The notes: generated by a model from the sequence alone, not told the origin. Positions 45,819 to 56,605 are shown, counted from the first letter of the stretch. The stretch is 64,000 bases of DNA from Sphaerospermopsis torques-reginae ITEP-024 (GCF_019598945.1 NZ_CP080598.1:1612001-1676000), one strand, 5' to 3'. Translations and numbers: made by a program.

Positions 45819-45941
45819 AACGACTTCACAAGCTCCTAAAAAATAACAAGTTGGCTCAAGCATAAAATGACAAGTGACCCCACAACCATGCAGGGTCCTT
45901 GTAGTGCGGGCATCTTGCCAGCACAAGCTATAGCCAACCAG

Positions 45942-46175
45942 CTACTTTTTCTTTTTACCGCCTTGTTCGCCAGACATACCATACTTGCGGAGGAAGCGTT
46001 CCACACGACCCTCAGCGTCAATAATTTTCTGAGTACCAGTGTAATAGGGGTGGTTTCCAGACCAAACATCTACGTGCAATTCCGGTTTTGTAGAACCAAC
46101 AGTCATCACAACTTGACCGTTACAGTAGACCTTAGCCTCTGGATACCACTGGGGATGAATATCAGGTTTAGCCAT
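45942..46175 (-). CDS. rpmE: ribosomal protein L31
   Basis: The protein (77 aa) of the large subunit has KPDIHPQWYPEAKVYCNG, STKPELHVDVWSGNHPYYTG and a Lys-rich tail. Only one Cys is visible, so the zinc-binding CxxC form found in some bacteria is absent. It lies between prfA and rpsI. The gap to rpsI (46176-46568) holds AATCCAA heptads and a CCTTCGTG-type repeat. Confidence 0.96.
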   Translation of the reverse strand: MAKPDIHPQWYPEAKVYCNGQVVMTVGSTKPELHVDVWSGNHPYYTGTQKIIDAEGRVERFLRKYGMSGEQGGKKKK

Positions 46176-46568
46176 TTTTCCTTTTGTGGTGTTTCTCTAT
46201 CAAAATTATAACTTTCAAACTTTGGTAACTAAGAGAATTTTAGATTTTAGATTCAACATCAAAACGCAATTAAAACCATTGATTCAGTAACCCAAATTGC
46301 TAGTGATAGTCTTCAGAGGACAGCAGGGAAGAATAACCAAGAAAAACAGGACTTACAGAAAATCTCTCTAAACCTTCTTTCCTTCGTGTACTTCGCTTCT
46401 TCGTGGTTCATTCTTTCGTGACTTGTACACAAATCAGAAAAAATTCATTCTCAACTCTAAAACTCCCAACTAGCAACTTACATTAACAGAAAACCATCTG
46501 CTTTTATCTGCGTCCATCTGCGTTGAAAATTCAAAATCCAAAATCCAAAATCCAAAATCCAAAATTGA

Positions 46569-46988
46569 TTAACGTTTGGAGTATTGAGGAGCTTTACGAG
46601 CTTTGTGTAAACCGTATTTTTTCCGTTCCTTAGCTCGTGGATCACGAGTTAAATAACCTTCAATTTTCAAAGGTGAACGATTATCAGGATCTAATTGACA
46701 CAAAGCACGAGCGACACCCAAGCGAATAGAGTCAGCTTGACCAGTTAAACCACCGCCTTCAGCTTTTACTAAAATGTCATATTCGCTTTCTAGTCCCAAA
46801 GTCTCTAAAGGTGCTTTGATCGCTCCTAAGTAGTTGGCATTGAATTGGAAGTATAATTCTCCATCTTTGCCGTTAACGGTAAATTTACCTTCACCGGGAA
46901 CTAAACGTACTTGTGCCACTGCGGACTTACGGCGGCCAGTACCCCAGTACACAGCGCGACCGCTATTAGCTTCTGCTACTGTTGCCAT
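46569..46988 (-). CDS. rpsI: ribosomal protein S9
   Basis: The protein (139 aa) of the small subunit has the conserved [15 protein letters not shown] opening and the C-terminal [17 protein letters not shown], whose last Arg reaches the P-site tRNA. It starts two bases after the rplM stop, so the two are co-transcribed as in most bacteria. AATCCAA heptads (about 46530-46565) lie immediately after its stop. Confidence 0.97.
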   Translation of the reverse strand: MATVAEANSGRAVYWGTGRRKSAVAQVRLVPGEGKFTVNGKDGELYFQFNANYLGAIKAPLETLGLESEYDILVKAEGGGLTGQADSIRLGVARALCQLDPDNRSPLKIEGYLTRDPRAKERKKYGLHKARKAPQYSKR

Positions 46989-46990
46989 TA

Positions 46991-47446
46991 TTAATTTTCT
47001 CCAGGAATTGTGTTAACAATCAGTTCTTTGGGTTTTTGTGCTGCGTGGGGATGGGTAGGACCAGCGTAAACTTTCAACTTTGTAAATAGTTGTTTACCCA
47101 AGCTGTTTTTAGGTAACATCCCTTTCACAGCGTGTTCTAAAATCCGTTCTGGTAAACGTTGTTGCAATTTAGCAAAGGTTTCTGTTTTCATTCCACCAGG
47201 ACGGCCAGAATGACGACGGTAAACTTTTTGAGTGCGTTTTTTACCGGTAACGGCTACTTTTTCAGCGTTGATGACAACAACGAAATCACCAGTGTCTAAG
47301 TGGGGTGTATATTCGGCTTTTCTTTTGCCTCTGAGAACCATAGCAATTTCGCTTGCTAGTCTACCCAGGCGTTTATCGGTGGCATCTACTACATACCACT
47401 CGCGCTCAAGTTTTTCTTGAGGAGGAAGGTAAGTTTTACTACTCAT
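46991..47446 (-). CDS. rplM: ribosomal protein L13
   Basis: The protein (151 aa) is a large-subunit early-assembly protein. Features are [33 protein letters not shown] and the C-terminal [16 protein letters not shown]. It sits directly before rpsI. The upstream gap to truA (47447-47597) is filled with degenerate GTAATCA/TTTCAGC heptads and AACTAAT/GACTAAT units. Confidence 0.97.
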   Translation of the reverse strand: MSSKTYLPPQEKLEREWYVVDATDKRLGRLASEIAMVLRGKRKAEYTPHLDTGDFVVVINAEKVAVTGKKRTQKVYRRHSGRPGGMKTETFAKLQQRLPERILEHAVKGMLPKNSLGKQLFTKLKVYAGPTHPHAAQKPKELIVNTIPGEN

Positions 47447-47597
47447 TGTTATTTTTCCTTTGTCGGTTTTGAGTGGTCAGTAATCAGCTTTCAGTAATCA
47501 GCTTTCAGCTTTCAGCTTTCAGTAATCAGTAATCAGCAATTAGTTGTAAGTTTTACTAATAACTAATGACTAATGACTAATGACTAATAACTAATAA

Positions 47598-48425
47598 CTA
47601 ATGACCAAACACTAAATATGGTTGGGTGTCGTACCAAATTTCCTGGGGAAAGGGAAAATCAGGATATCCTACCCTTAACAAGCATAAGCCTTGAGGTGGT
47701 GCGGCGTATTTCACTTTTTCCCGGTTTTCTGTTTGCCAGATGTTGGTGAAATCTTCGAGCGATCGCACTCCTGATCCCACTTCCACCAGTATTCCTACTA
47801 ATAACCGCACCATGCCATATAAAAATCCATTGGCCTGAATTTCAATATGGAGTAATGAACCTTTTCGATAACATTCTGCTGCTTGTACTTCCACCCAGGA
47901 ATGCGATCGCGCTGATCCTGCACGATGAAAAGCCGCTAAATGATGTTTTCCCAGTAGAGGTTTCAGGGCAGCTTGAATTAAATTTTCGTCCAAGGGAGCA
48001 TAATAATAATGCCAACTGAAGGAGTTCACAAACAAGTTTGGTCGAGCTTCAGTATAGATTGTGTATCTATACCGTCGATACACTGCATTAAAGCGAGCGT
48101 GCCAACGGTCATCTACACCCGCCGAAGCCCTGATTAATATATCTGGAGGTAGATAACTGTTCAAAACTGTTGCCCACTTGTGCGCGGGAATAAAACCTGT
48201 GGCATCAAAATGGGCGACTTGAGCAGCTGCATGAACTCCGGCATCGGTTCGCCCTGCGCCATGAAGTGTCACGTGATACCCCAGAACAGTAGCTATAGCT
48301 GTTTCTATCTCTTCTTGGACTGATCGCTGCGCCTTTTGCCGTTGCCAGCCGTGAAAATTAGTACCTAGATACTGAATGACCAAGGCTACTCGATAAGTTG
48401 GTGTTGGCTGGCGGCTTTCTAACAT
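47598..48425 (-). CDS. truA: tRNA pseudouridine synthase A
   Basis: The protein (275 aa) isomerises uridines 38-40 in the anticodon stem-loop of tRNAs. Catalytic Asp61 lies in GAGRTDAGVHA. Other family segments are YLGTNFHGWQRQ and the C-terminal FLYGMVRLLVG. ATG 48425 gives MLESRQPTPTYRVAL; the in-frame start at 48467 reads GGCAAGA/GGCAAAA heptads. Its place between rplQ and rplM is usual in cyanobacteria. Confidence 0.95.
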   Translation of the reverse strand: MLESRQPTPTYRVALVIQYLGTNFHGWQRQKAQRSVQEEIETAIATVLGYHVTLHGAGRTDAGVHAAAQVAHFDATGFIPAHKWATVLNSYLPPDILIRASAGVDDRWHARFNAVYRRYRYTIYTEARPNLFVNSFSWHYYYAPLDENLIQAALKPLLGKHHLAAFHRAGSARSHSWVEVQAAECYRKGSLLHIEIQANGFLYGMVRLLVGILVEVGSGVRSLEDFTNIWQTENREKVKYAAPPQGLCLLRVGYPDFPFPQEIWYDTQPYLVFGH

Positions 48426-48439
48426 ACTGGGTTTGGTAA

Positions 48440-48541
48440 AAGGCAAGAGGCAAGAGGCAAAAGGCAAGAGGCAAAAGGCAATAGTTCTATAATGTTTAAT
48501 AGATATCTTTCCTGTTCCCTGTTCCCTGTTCCCTGTTCCCT
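48440..48541. repeat. GGCAAGA and TTCCCTG heptad arrays before truA
   Basis: Plus strand: GGCAAGA/GGCAAAA units (about 48443-48480) and TTCCCTG units (about 48508-48541). They fill most of the rplQ-truA gap. Confidence 0.85.
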
Positions 48542-48547
48542 TTGACT

Positions 48548-48898
48548 TTAAACTAATTCAATAATCGCCATTTCTGCATTGTCACCGCGACGGGGAACGG
48601 TGTGCAGGATGCGAGTATAACCACCTTGGCGGTTAGCATACCGATTAGGTGCTTGCTCAAACAAAGCATGAACCAGTGATTTGTCGTAGATATAACCCAA
48701 AGCTTCCCGACGTGCTGCCAAAGAACCATCTTTAGCTAGGGTGATCATCTTTTCAGCTTCACTCCGCAATACTTTAGCACGGATTAAAGTTGTGGTAATA
48801 CGACCATGACGGATTAGCTCAGTGGTGAGCGATCGCAATAAAGCACGACGCTGGTCTGCGGGTTTACCAAGTTTTTTGACTTTACAACGGTGACGCAT
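48548..48898 (-). CDS. rplQ: ribosomal protein L17
   Basis: The protein (116 aa) is a large-subunit protein near the exit tunnel. It starts [20 protein letters not shown] and has [17 protein letters not shown], both typical. It follows rpoA by 32 nt, the common bacterial rpoA-rplQ pairing. Confidence 0.97.
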   Translation of the reverse strand: MRHRCKVKKLGKPADQRRALLRSLTTELIRHGRITTTLIRAKVLRSEAEKMITLAKDGSLAARREALGYIYDKSLVHALFEQAPNRYANRQGGYTRILHTVPRRGDNAEMAIIELV

Positions 48899-48930
48899 AA
48901 TAATGCACTTGAAATTATTACAAAATAAAA

Positions 48931-49875
48931 TTAGCTTGGTTTAGAACCTCTTTCCTGCGGTAAAGTAATGCCTAAACGACGCTGTAAAGCTTCCACTACT
49001 TCTTCCGCCGACTTTTGACCAAAGTTTTTGATTTCCAAGAGGTCTTCTTGGGTATAATCCAGCAAATCTGCCACGGAGTTAACTTGCGCTCGTTTGAGAC
49101 AGTTATAAGCACGGACAGACAACTGCAATTCTTCAATGGGAATTTGAGCAGTTGGATCGTCTGGGATATCTGAACCCATATCTGTAGGTTCTAAGGAGAT
49201 ATCTTTTAACGGGTTAAATAAATCTACCAAAATTCCCGCCGCTGAAGAAAGTGCTTCTTGGGGTGAAACACTGCCATTAGTCCAAACTTCTAATAACAGT
49301 CGATCTTTAAGAGTACCATCACCACGAGCTTCTTCAACGCTATAATTGACTTTTCGCACAGGCATAAATACCGAGTCAATTTGCAAAAAGTCCAGGGAAG
49401 TGGCTTCTTCTCTACCCCGTTCTACAGTACGATAACCTTTACCTCTTTCAATGCGAAACTCCATTTCCAGTTTGCCACCTTCAGCCAAAGTAGCTACATA
49501 CTGGGTAGGATCAATCACGTCTACTTCACTGGGCAAATCAAAATGTGCCGCTGTGACTGTTGCCGGACCGTTAACCAATAACCGACCGATTTGCGGTTGA
49601 GAAGAATAGCTTTTGAGAATCACTTCCTTCATTCGCATGAGAATTTCTAGCACATCTTCCCTGACACCGGGAACTGTGGCAAACTCATGAGTAACCCCAG
49701 CTATTCTGACTGCTGTAACTGCTGTCCCTTCTAAATTGGACAACAAAACCCGCCGCAATGCGTTACCTACAGTTGTTCCTTGACCACGTTCTAATGGTTC
49801 GAGAACAAATTTGCTGTAATGGCTGCGACTTTCCTCTGTATTAGACTCTACACATTCAATTTGAAACTGCGCCAC
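48931..49875 (-). CDS. rpoA: DNA-directed RNA polymerase subunit alpha
   Basis: The protein (314 aa) nucleates RNA polymerase assembly. The N-terminal domain has [18 protein letters not shown] and the [13 protein letters not shown] segment. The C-terminal domain (about 235-305, [17 protein letters not shown] and [15 protein letters not shown]) contacts activators and UP elements. It starts after a 573-bp gap from rpsK, so it may have its own promoter. Cyanobacteria lack rpsD at this position. Confidence 0.98.
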   Translation of the reverse strand: MAQFQIECVESNTEESRSHYSKFVLEPLERGQGTTVGNALRRVLLSNLEGTAVTAVRIAGVTHEFATVPGVREDVLEILMRMKEVILKSYSSQPQIGRLLVNGPATVTAAHFDLPSEVDVIDPTQYVATLAEGGKLEMEFRIERGKGYRTVERGREEATSLDFLQIDSVFMPVRKVNYSVEEARGDGTLKDRLLLEVWTNGSVSPQEALSSAAGILVDLFNPLKDISLEPTDMGSDIPDDPTAQIPIEELQLSVRAYNCLKRAQVNSVADLLDYTQEDLLEIKNFGQKSAEEVVEALQRRLGITLPQERGSKPS

Positions 49876-50448
49876 GGAGTAGCCTCCCTTTTAAGGTGCT
49901 GCTATCAGGCAATTAATTTGCCTATCGAATTAACTTTATGCTCTGATCTGTGACTGTGATGGATCAAACTGCCAACATTTAAACCAATATTTAAAGCAGG
50001 GAAAGTTTGATTTACCAATTCAACCCGCAGGCATGATAATATTCTGTTTTTTCTGTTTTTTTGAAAGTTGAGCAGCCTTCCCAGTGGGAGGGCTGTTATG
50101 CTTTTAAATCACCAATTGCTTCTGAAGTTTACTTTATATTTTCCAGATTGCCTTGGCTGTGATTTACCTGAGCATGAACTTTCTGCCTGAGCGTTTTTAA
50201 CAGTTAATGCTGAGTAAGCATTCAGCTATCAGCAGTCAGCTTCTTAACAGTTACGCCAAAAATTACTATTTGATCATCTACTGATTTCTCAAACTTTCCA
50301 ACTCCTGACTTTTGTAAGGGCGAAGCATTCGGGCAACCAATTACCAATTTTCTGAACAGGCTATTGTCCGAATCCTTCGCCCCTACTTCGACTCTACTTC
50401 GACCCTACTTCGCCCCTACGAATCCTGACTCCTGAATTCTTACAGTGT
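49876..50448. other. 573-bp gap between rpsK and rpoA with hairpin and dispersed repeats
   Basis: On the minus strand, about 200 nt before rpoA, CAGCCTTCCCA (50073-50083) faces TGGGAGGGCTG (50085-50095), a near-perfect hairpin with no T-run toward rpoA. Near rpsK there is a GGGCGAAGCATTCGGGC repeat (50319-50335) and three 11-bp CTACTTCGACC-like units (about 50383-50417). ATTCAGCTATCAGCAGTCAG at 50220-50239 matches 38784-38803. No coding frame of note. Confidence 0.7.
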
Positions 50449-50844
50449 TTAAACTCGACGGCGCTTAGGTGGACGGCAGCCATTGTGAGGAATAGGGGTA
50501 ATATCACGAATGAGGGTAATTTCTAATCCTGCTCCTTGCAACGCCCGGATCGCAGTTTCCCGACCGGCTCCAGGTCCACTTACCATCACCTCAATTTGAC
50601 GCATTCCTTGGTCCATAGCGCGACGGCCTGCACTTTCAGCTGCGGTTTGGGCTGCGAAGGGAGTTCCTTTTTTTGCCCCTTTAAATCCACTTGAACCAGC
50701 ACTTGCCCAGGAGATGACATCTCCATTTTGATCGGTAATGGTGACAATGCTATTGTTGAAAGTAGACTGAATGTAGGCAATGCCGTTAGGTACGTTCCGT
50801 TTCTGCTTTTTGCTCCCGGTTTTTTTAGTTGGTTGTCTTGCCAT
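50449..50844 (-). CDS. rpsK: ribosomal protein S11
   Basis: The protein (131 aa) lines the platform of the small subunit. Typical segments are [33 protein letters not shown] and the C-terminal [14 protein letters not shown]. It follows rpsM by 58 bp. Confidence 0.98.
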   Translation of the reverse strand: MARQPTKKTGSKKQKRNVPNGIAYIQSTFNNSIVTITDQNGDVISWASAGSSGFKGAKKGTPFAAQTAAESAGRRAMDQGMRQIEVMVSGPGAGRETAIRALQGAGLEITLIRDITPIPHNGCRPPKRRRV

Positions 50845-50902
50845 ATTTGTTTGGTGAATTTAAGGTAAAACTTGCTGCCATGAGCAAGCCTAGAAAGTTT
50901 AT

Positions 50903-51283
50903 TTATTTGCCAGGGGCTTTCTTCTTACCAGCCACTGTTTGTCTTCTACCGCGTCGGGTTCTGGCGTTGGTGCGGGTTCTTTGTCCTCTGACGGGTAAGC
51001 CCATGCGATGACGACGACCACGATAACAGCCAATATCCACTAGACGCTTGATGTTCATCGCCTCTAAACGGCGTAAGTCACCTTCTACCTGATAATTACT
51101 TTCTATTTCGGCTCTCAAAGCCGCTACATCAGCATCACTCAGGTCTTTAACGCGGGTGTCTGGGTTCACACCAGTAGCCGCTAAGATTTCTTGCGACCTT
51201 GTTAACCCAATTCCATAAATATAAGTTAGACCAATCTCTACGCGCTTATCGCGTGGCAGGTCTACTCCCGAAATTCGTGCCAC
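50903..51283 (-). CDS. rpsM: ribosomal protein S13
   Basis: The protein (126 aa) of the small-subunit head contacts tRNAs. Features are [20 protein letters not shown] and [19 protein letters not shown] with a basic tail. The start codon is GTG. Next to rpmJ and rpsK as usual. Confidence 0.98.
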   Translation of the reverse strand: MARISGVDLPRDKRVEIGLTYIYGIGLTRSQEILAATGVNPDTRVKDLSDADVAALRAEIESNYQVEGDLRRLEAMNIKRLVDIGCYRGRRHRMGLPVRGQRTRTNARTRRGRRQTVAGKKKAPGK

Positions 51284-51396
51284 AATGAATCTCTCCCTCT
51301 TTCGTTCTTAATAGCAGTTACCAGATCGTGATTAATCACATTCTTGGTTTTTGATGGTGATCTTTCGATAGCACCAAAGCTCTGGTAATCAGAGTT

Positions 51397-51510
51397 TTAT
51401 CCTTGACGTTGCTTGTGTTTGGGGTTTTCACAAATCACCATAACGCGACCACGGCGCTTGATCACGTTGCATTTTTCACAAATTTTTTTGACTGAGGCTC
51501 TGACTTTCAT
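51397..51510 (-). CDS. rpmJ: ribosomal protein L36
   Basis: A 37-residue gene between infA and rpsM. The peptide starts [14 protein letters not shown] and ends [10 protein letters not shown]. Cys11, Cys14, Cys27 and His32 form the zinc-binding set of the C+ form. It is small and basic, as expected. Confidence 0.96.
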   Translation of the reverse strand: MKVRASVKKICEKCNVIKRRGRVMVICENPKHKQRQG

Positions 51511-51626
51511 GCCTGTTCTAATTGACTCCAAATAGTAAATTATAGCATTTCTAGGGAAATTATTTCAGTTAAGCAAATGGGTAAATCCCAAATAAGCTGA
51601 TTTATGGTAAGATTCTCTACATAGTT

Positions 51627-51851
51627 TTATTTCTTCCGTAGTCGATAGGTAATGCGGCCTTTTGTCAGGTCGTAGGGGGTTAACTCCACCTTGACCCGAT
51701 CACCAGGTAGAATTTTGATGTAATTACGGCGAATTTTGCCGGAAATGTGTGCTAGAACATTAAAACCGTTGTCCAAGTCCACACGAAACATGGCATTGGG
51801 CAATGATTCGGTGACAGTCCCTTCCATTTCAATCAAATCTTGTTTAGACAA
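51627..51851 (-). CDS. infA: translation initiation factor IF-1
   Basis: The protein (74 aa) is a single OB fold that blocks the A site during initiation. It reads [20 protein letters not shown] after a TTG start codon and ends [14 protein letters not shown]. Gene order adk-infA-rpmJ is standard. Confidence 0.96.
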
Positions 51852-52022
51852 ATTTTTTCCTCAACTCGACAATTTTCTGTTCCGTTGCCACAAATGCAAT
51901 CGGTAAGAATACACAAATTGCGAAATATATCAACAGTTTATTAATATATCTTAGCTAAAAGGAATTGGGGACTGGGGATTGAGGATTGGAATATTTGCTC
52001 CTTTATTTCCCCTGTTCATCCC

Positions 52023-52577
52023 CTAAACAGTTATGACCTTTTTTAATGCAGTGGTGACTTCTTCTTGGGACTGATTACCGTTAACAGTCAAAAGTTTATG
52101 GCGATCGCCATAATATTTGATGAGTGGTGCAGTATCTCGACGATAAACATCTAAACGGTGACGAATCACGTCTTCAGCATCATCTTTCCGTCCACGTCCC
52201 AGCAACCGAGCAATCACAACATCATCGGGTGCATCCAGGTTAACCACCTTTTCCTCATCCTTCTCCACTTTTGCCAACAGTTCTCCCAAGAAAATTGCTT
52301 GGGCGACTGTACGGGGGAAGCCATCAAGAATCCAACCGTTTTCTGCATCTGGTTTTTGGAGTCGTTCCTCAACCATATCTTCCACCAGTGTGTCAGGGAC
52401 TAAATCACCCTTATCCATGTATTCTTGGGCTTTTTTCCCCAAATCTGTCTGGTCTGTAATGGCTTGGCGTAAAATGTCCCCAGTGGAAATATGAGGAATA
52501 TTTAAAAAATCAGCCAAGGCTTTAGCCTGAGTTCCTTTACCCGCACCTGGTGGTCCCAAGAAGATTAATCGCGTCAC
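52023..52577 (-). CDS. adk: adenylate kinase
   Basis: The protein (184 aa) interconverts AMP, ADP and ATP. The P-loop is GPPGAGKGTQ (8-17). DGFPRTVAQA and the short lid (LLGRGRKDDAEDVIRHRLDVYR) mark the short bacterial form without a zinc lid. It starts with GTG, whose G is shared with the secY stop codon (TAGTG), so the two are translationally coupled. Confidence 0.97.
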   Translation of the reverse strand: MTRLIFLGPPGAGKGTQAKALADFLNIPHISTGDILRQAITDQTDLGKKAQEYMDKGDLVPDTLVEDMVEERLQKPDAENGWILDGFPRTVAQAIFLGELLAKVEKDEEKVVNLDAPDDVVIARLLGRGRKDDAEDVIRHRLDVYRRDTAPLIKYYGDRHKLLTVNGNQSQEEVTTALKKVITV

Positions 52578-53890
52578 TATTGTTTCACCATTCCTTCATA
52601 GCGTTGAGAGATAACGTAGGTCTGAATTTGCCTTGCCGTATCAATTGCCACGCCCACTAAAATTAATAAAGAGGTAGCACCCAAGCCTCTAAAAGTTGGC
52701 ACGTTTAAAGTGCTTTCTACAGCAGTGGGAATAATAGCCACTAAGCCCAAAAAGAGTGCGCCTAAAAAAGTCAATCTGTTACTGACACGCTCAATATACT
52801 CACTGGTAGCCTTACCGGGACGAATACCGGGAATACTAGAACCCATTTTCTTCAAATTTTGCGCCACGTCTACTGGGTTGAGAATCAACGAAGAATAGAA
52901 ATAGCTAAAGAAGATAATAGAAACCATGTACACCAAAGCATAAACCCAAGAACCAGAACCACTGGGACTGAGGTATGTATTGACGATATTTGCCAAGTCA
53001 GCATTTTTAGTGAAATTGGCTATTAGCAGTGGCAAACTGAGGATAGCAGCGGCAAAAATAATTGGCATAACACCGCCTTGATTGAGGCGTAAAGGAAGAA
53101 AACTCCGTTGTTCTGCCAAAACTCGTCTACCTACTTGACGACGTGCAGAAATAATGGGAATGCGGCGCATTCCTTCCTGCACGAACACGATACCGATAAT
53201 TGTAGCTATAAAAACCAGTACGAGGACAATCACACGACCGACTATTTCCCGTCCGCCAACTTGTACCAAGTCAATGGTATCGCCTAAAGATTTAGGTAAA
53301 GAAGCAACAATGTTGACAAAAATCAACAAAGATGCACCATTCCCAATACCTCTTTCTGTGATCAGTTCCGATGCCCACATGACAAACATGGAACCAGCAG
53401 TGAGAGCGATCGCCGTTTCTGCCACAAAAACTGGTCCGGGATTAACGGCAAATTGTTGTAAGAACAATGCTGAAAAAGCCGTACTTTGAACCACAGCCCA
53501 ACCAACCGTCACATAGCGGGTAATTTGCGATATTTTCCGCCTTCCAGCTTCCCCTTCATTTTTCTGTAAATTTTCTAAAGAGGGAATGGCAGCAGTCAGT
53601 AATTGGATGATAATAGACGCATTGATAAAGGGCAAAATCCCCAGAGCAAATACCCCCAGTGTAGAGAGTCCCCGTCCCGAAAATATATCCAATAAACCGA
53701 AAATGGAATTATTGCCGGATATAGCTTCTGCAAATCTCTCGCGATTAATTCCTGGAACTGGTAAAAAGATACCCAGGCGAACCAAAATTAAAATACCGAC
53801 TGTGACCAGCAGCCTTCCTCTCAGTCCAGCTGCTTGCGCCATCTGCATAAAAGTTTCTTGAGCCGTTGGGGCTTTGTCTCGACTGATCAT
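52577..53890 (-). CDS. secY: preprotein translocase subunit SecY
   Basis: The protein (437 aa) forms the protein-conducting channel of plasma and thylakoid membranes. About ten TM helices are seen. Typical segments are FLPVPGINRERF, FALGILPFINASIIIQLL and VVQSTAFSALFLQQF. It sits between rplO and adk in the standard order and overlaps adk by one base. Confidence 0.98.
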   Translation of the reverse strand: MISRDKAPTAQETFMQMAQAAGLRGRLLVTVGILILVRLGIFLPVPGINRERFAEAISGNNSIFGLLDIFSGRGLSTLGVFALGILPFINASIIIQLLTAAIPSLENLQKNEGEAGRRKISQITRYVTVGWAVVQSTAFSALFLQQFAVNPGPVFVAETAIALTAGSMFVMWASELITERGIGNGASLLIFVNIVASLPKSLGDTIDLVQVGGREIVGRVIVLVLVFIATIIGIVFVQEGMRRIPIISARRQVGRRVLAEQRSFLPLRLNQGGVMPIIFAAAILSLPLLIANFTKNADLANIVNTYLSPSGSGSWVYALVYMVSIIFFSYFYSSLILNPVDVAQNLKKMGSSIPGIRPGKATSEYIERVSNRLTFLGALFLGLVAIIPTAVESTLNVPTFRGLGATSLLILVGVAIDTARQIQTYVISQRYEGMVKQ

Positions 53891-53959
53891 AGAGTGCTAC
53901 CTTTATAGTTAACCAGGCGCTGGAAGCGAGTTGACTAGCTGGGAGTGCTGTTTCCTGGC

Positions 53960-54406
53960 TCAGTCTAAGACTTCACAACTTCCGCCAGCTGCCTCAATTT
54001 TGCTACGAGCTTGGCCTGTAAAAGCCGCCGCTTGCACCTTGAGCGGAACGCTCAATTCCCCATTACCCAAGATTTTCAAGGGTCCCTTCACCGCAGTGAG
54101 GATACCAGCTTCCTTTAAAGAAGCCAAAGTTACTTCTGAATTAGCAGGTAGGGAGGCCAACTTCTCTACATTTATCGTAGTGTAAACTTTACGATTAACG
54201 ACGGGAAAACCTTTGAGTTTGGGTATCCGGCGGTACAATGGCTGTTGACCACCTTCAAAACCTGGTCTAGTGCTGCTACCAGAACGAGATTTTTGACCCC
54301 GCATACCTAGACCTGCACTAGCGCCTTGACCAGCAGAAATACCTCTACCTACACGCTTACGGCGTTTTTTCGAGCCTTTTTGGGGCTTAACATCGTTGAG
54401 TCTCAT
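53960..54406 (-). CDS. rplO: ribosomal protein L15
   Basis: The protein (148 aa) is a large-subunit assembly protein. It begins [20 protein letters not shown] with the Gly-rich basic arm and contains [18 protein letters not shown]. rpmD (L30), which lies just before it in many bacteria, is absent, as is normal in cyanobacteria. Confidence 0.97.
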   Translation of the reverse strand: MRLNDVKPQKGSKKRRKRVGRGISAGQGASAGLGMRGQKSRSGSSTRPGFEGGQQPLYRRIPKLKGFPVVNRKVYTTINVEKLASLPANSEVTLASLKEAGILTAVKGPLKILGNGELSVPLKVQAAAFTGQARSKIEAAGGSCEVLD

Positions 54407-54489
54407 TTTGATTTGGGATTTTAGATTTGGGATTGATAATCTCGTTGTGCTTATGGATTTTATATGGAGAATCCAATATCAAAGCATGA

Positions 54490-55014
54490 CTAAATATAGA
54501 GATTCTCTACAGAAATGCCCCGATCTTCAGCGACTTCCGCGAATGTCCGCAGTGTAGATAGAGCATTAACAGCGGCTCTAGCATTATTCAGAGGATTATT
54601 AGATCCTAATTGTTTAGCGAGAACGTTACGTACTCCAGCCAACTCTAATACAGTCCGCACTGCACCACCGGCGATTACACCAGTACCAGGTGCGGCTGGA
54701 CGCATAATAACTTTAGCTCCTCCACCAATGCCATCAATTGGATGAGGAATAGAATTAGATTTGGTGATAGGGATGTCAATCAGATGTTTTTTACCATCTG
54801 CCACACCTTTTTTCACAGCGCCGATCACATCAGAGGCTTTACCTACTCCCACACCAACTTGACCGCGTTCGTTACCAACGATCACAATTGCTCGGAAACT
54901 GAGTTTTTTACCACCTTTAACTACCTTACTAACACGACGGATTTGAATCACTCGTTCCTGCCAGTTGGTTTCTTCTTTTTTTGCTTTACTTGCTTTACGA
55001 CGACCCGTTGCCAT
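54490..55014 (-). CDS. rpsE: ribosomal protein S5
   Basis: The protein (174 aa) helps decoding accuracy in the small subunit. Segments: [34 protein letters not shown] and the C-terminal [14 protein letters not shown]. It has a Lys-rich N-terminal extension ([15 protein letters not shown]). The gap to rplR holds heptad-like repeats. Confidence 0.98.
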   Translation of the reverse strand: MATGRRKASKAKKEETNWQERVIQIRRVSKVVKGGKKLSFRAIVIVGNERGQVGVGVGKASDVIGAVKKGVADGKKHLIDIPITKSNSIPHPIDGIGGGAKVIMRPAAPGTGVIAGGAVRTVLELAGVRNVLAKQLGSNNPLNNARAAVNALSTLRTFAEVAEDRGISVENLYI

Positions 55015-55126
55015 AATTCATGCTCTCTCAACGTTAGTTGTCATTGGTCATTAGTCAATTGCCAGTTGCCAGTTTTCGGTTTTCAGTTATTACTGTTCCC
55101 TGTTCGCTGTTCCCTGACAGATGACT

Positions 55127-55489
55127 TTAGAAATCTAAACCTGCTTCGCGTGCTGCTTCAGCTAGTGCTTTGATGCGACCATGATAGAGGTTGCCACCGC
55201 GATCAAAAACGACTTTGGTAATACCTTTTTCTAAGGAACGCACTGCTATCAACTTACCAACTTGCGCTGAGGCATCACAGTTAGCACCAGACGCTAAGTT
55301 AGATTTCAACTCTGGTTCTACAGTTGATGCTGCGACAATGGTTTGATGTTGTGTATCATCAATGACTTGAGCATAAATATGCTCATTAGACCGGAATACA
55401 GCTAAACGTGGGCGTTCTGGGGAACCGCTAACTTTACCACGCACGCGCCGATGACGACGCTGTTTTGATTCTCTACGAGTAAGTTTCAT
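55127..55489 (-). CDS. rplR: ribosomal protein L18
   Basis: The protein (120 aa) binds 5S rRNA. It contains [20 protein letters not shown] and the terminal [16 protein letters not shown]. It starts two bases after the rplF stop. Confidence 0.98.
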   Translation of the reverse strand: MKLTRRESKQRRHRRVRGKVSGSPERPRLAVFRSNEHIYAQVIDDTQHQTIVAASTVEPELKSNLASGANCDASAQVGKLIAVRSLEKGITKVVFDRGGNLYHGRIKALAEAAREAGLDF

Positions 55490-55491
55490 GT

Positions 55492-56040
55492 TTACTTCTT
55501 ACCTTTACCACCAGTCTTACCAGCTTTGCGTCTGACCACTTCACCGGCGTAGCGGATACCTTTACCTTTGTATGGTTCAGGTGGACGTACAGCGCGAATT
55601 TTCGCTGCTGTGTTGCCTACCACTTCTTTGTCATAGCCACTGACGATGACGTTGGTGTTATTTTCTACAGCAAACTGAACTCCGTCTGGTGGTTCAATTT
55701 GTACTTGATGGCTATAACCGATATTCAAAACTAGGTTACGGCCTTGAACTTGGGCGCGATAACCGACCCCTTGAATTTCCAAGCGCCGTTGAAAACCTTG
55801 GGATACGCCTTCAACCATGTTGGCAACTAAAGTTCGGCTTAAACCGTGCATTTGTCTAGAGGTACGGGTTTCATCCCGACGTGTCACCAACAATGTTTCC
55901 CCTTCTTGGGAAACAATGACATTGGCAGGTAGGTCACGGGAAAGTTCTCCCTTGGGACCTTTCACCACTACCTTTGTGCCATCAATCGCCACTTGTACTT
56001 TGGCGGGAACAGTAATTGGACGTTTACCAATACGAGACAT
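55492..56040 (-). CDS. rplF: ribosomal protein L6
   Basis: The protein (182 aa) is located near the GTPase-associated centre. It begins [17 protein letters not shown] and carries the signature [16 protein letters not shown] near the end. Separated from rpsH by a 143-bp gap with a dispersed repeat at 56146-56166. Confidence 0.98.
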   Translation of the reverse strand: MSRIGKRPITVPAKVQVAIDGTKVVVKGPKGELSRDLPANVIVSQEGETLLVTRRDETRTSRQMHGLSRTLVANMVEGVSQGFQRRLEIQGVGYRAQVQGRNLVLNIGYSHQVQIEPPDGVQFAVENNTNVIVSGYDKEVVGNTAAKIRAVRPPEPYKGKGIRYAGEVVRRKAGKTGGKGKK

Positions 56041-56145
56041 GATTTAATTTTGTCCTTTGTCAGTTATGAGTTGTGAGTACGAGAATGAGTTGTGGTTAAT
56101 AACCCTGAAAAAATTCTGAACTCCTGAACTCCTAAACTCCTGATA

Positions 56146-56166
56146 GCGAAGCGTGGCGTTAGCCAT
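56146..56166. repeat. dispersed repeat GCGAAGCGTGGCGTTAGCCAT
   Basis: One mismatch from 7639-7659. It lies in the rpsH-rplF gap of the ribosomal cluster, after degenerate CTCCTGAACTCCTAAACTCC repeats (56121-56140). Confidence 0.75.
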
Positions 56167-56183
56167 ACTCCTGCTCTTAGTTT

Positions 56184-56585
56184 TTACCAAACGTAGCAAA
56201 GCACTTCACCACCCAAGTTCTGACGACGCGCTTCACGGTCAGTCATAATCCCACTGGATGTAGAAATAATGGCAATACCGATGCCACCTAGCACTCTTGG
56301 TAAGTCTTTTCTGTTGGAGTAAACTCGCAAACCAGGTTTACTTACACGCTTCAGTGCTGTAATTAAGGGTTGGCGATTTTTACCTTTGTATTTCAGGGAA
56401 ATTACTAAGTTACGCTTGACCCCTTCTCCGGCTTCTGAAACTTCAGAAATAAAGCCTTCTTGTTGTAGTACCTTGGCAATACTACGAGTCATTTTTGTCG
56501 CTGGCACTTGTGTTGTTTGATGCCTTGCCAGGTTAGCATTGCGGATGCGCGTCAGCATATCTGCAATTGTGTCGTTAGCCGCCAT
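56184..56585 (-). CDS. rpsH: ribosomal protein S8
   Basis: The protein (133 aa) binds the central domain of 16S rRNA. Typical are [19 protein letters not shown] and the C-terminal [20 protein letters not shown]. rpsN (S14), found between L5 and S8 in many bacteria, is not here. Confidence 0.98.
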   Translation of the reverse strand: MAANDTIADMLTRIRNANLARHQTTQVPATKMTRSIAKVLQQEGFISEVSEAGEGVKRNLVISLKYKGKNRQPLITALKRVSKPGLRVYSNRKDLPRVLGGIGIAIISTSSGIMTDREARRQNLGGEVLCYVW

Positions 56586-56605
56586 CGTTCCCTCTTTAGA
56601 TGAAC

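Noticed and set aside
45819-45926. 36-residue N-terminal extension of RF1
   Set aside because: It covers a GCGGGCATCTTGCC-type dispersed repeat; [10 protein letters not shown] at 45818 is the normal start.
50073-50095. Strong hairpin considered as a terminator after rpsK
   Set aside because: No T-run follows it on the minus strand; kept only as a structural element.
53154-53861. Plus-strand frames opposite secY
   Set aside because: Shadows of a conserved gene; composition mirrors the antisense of membrane helices.
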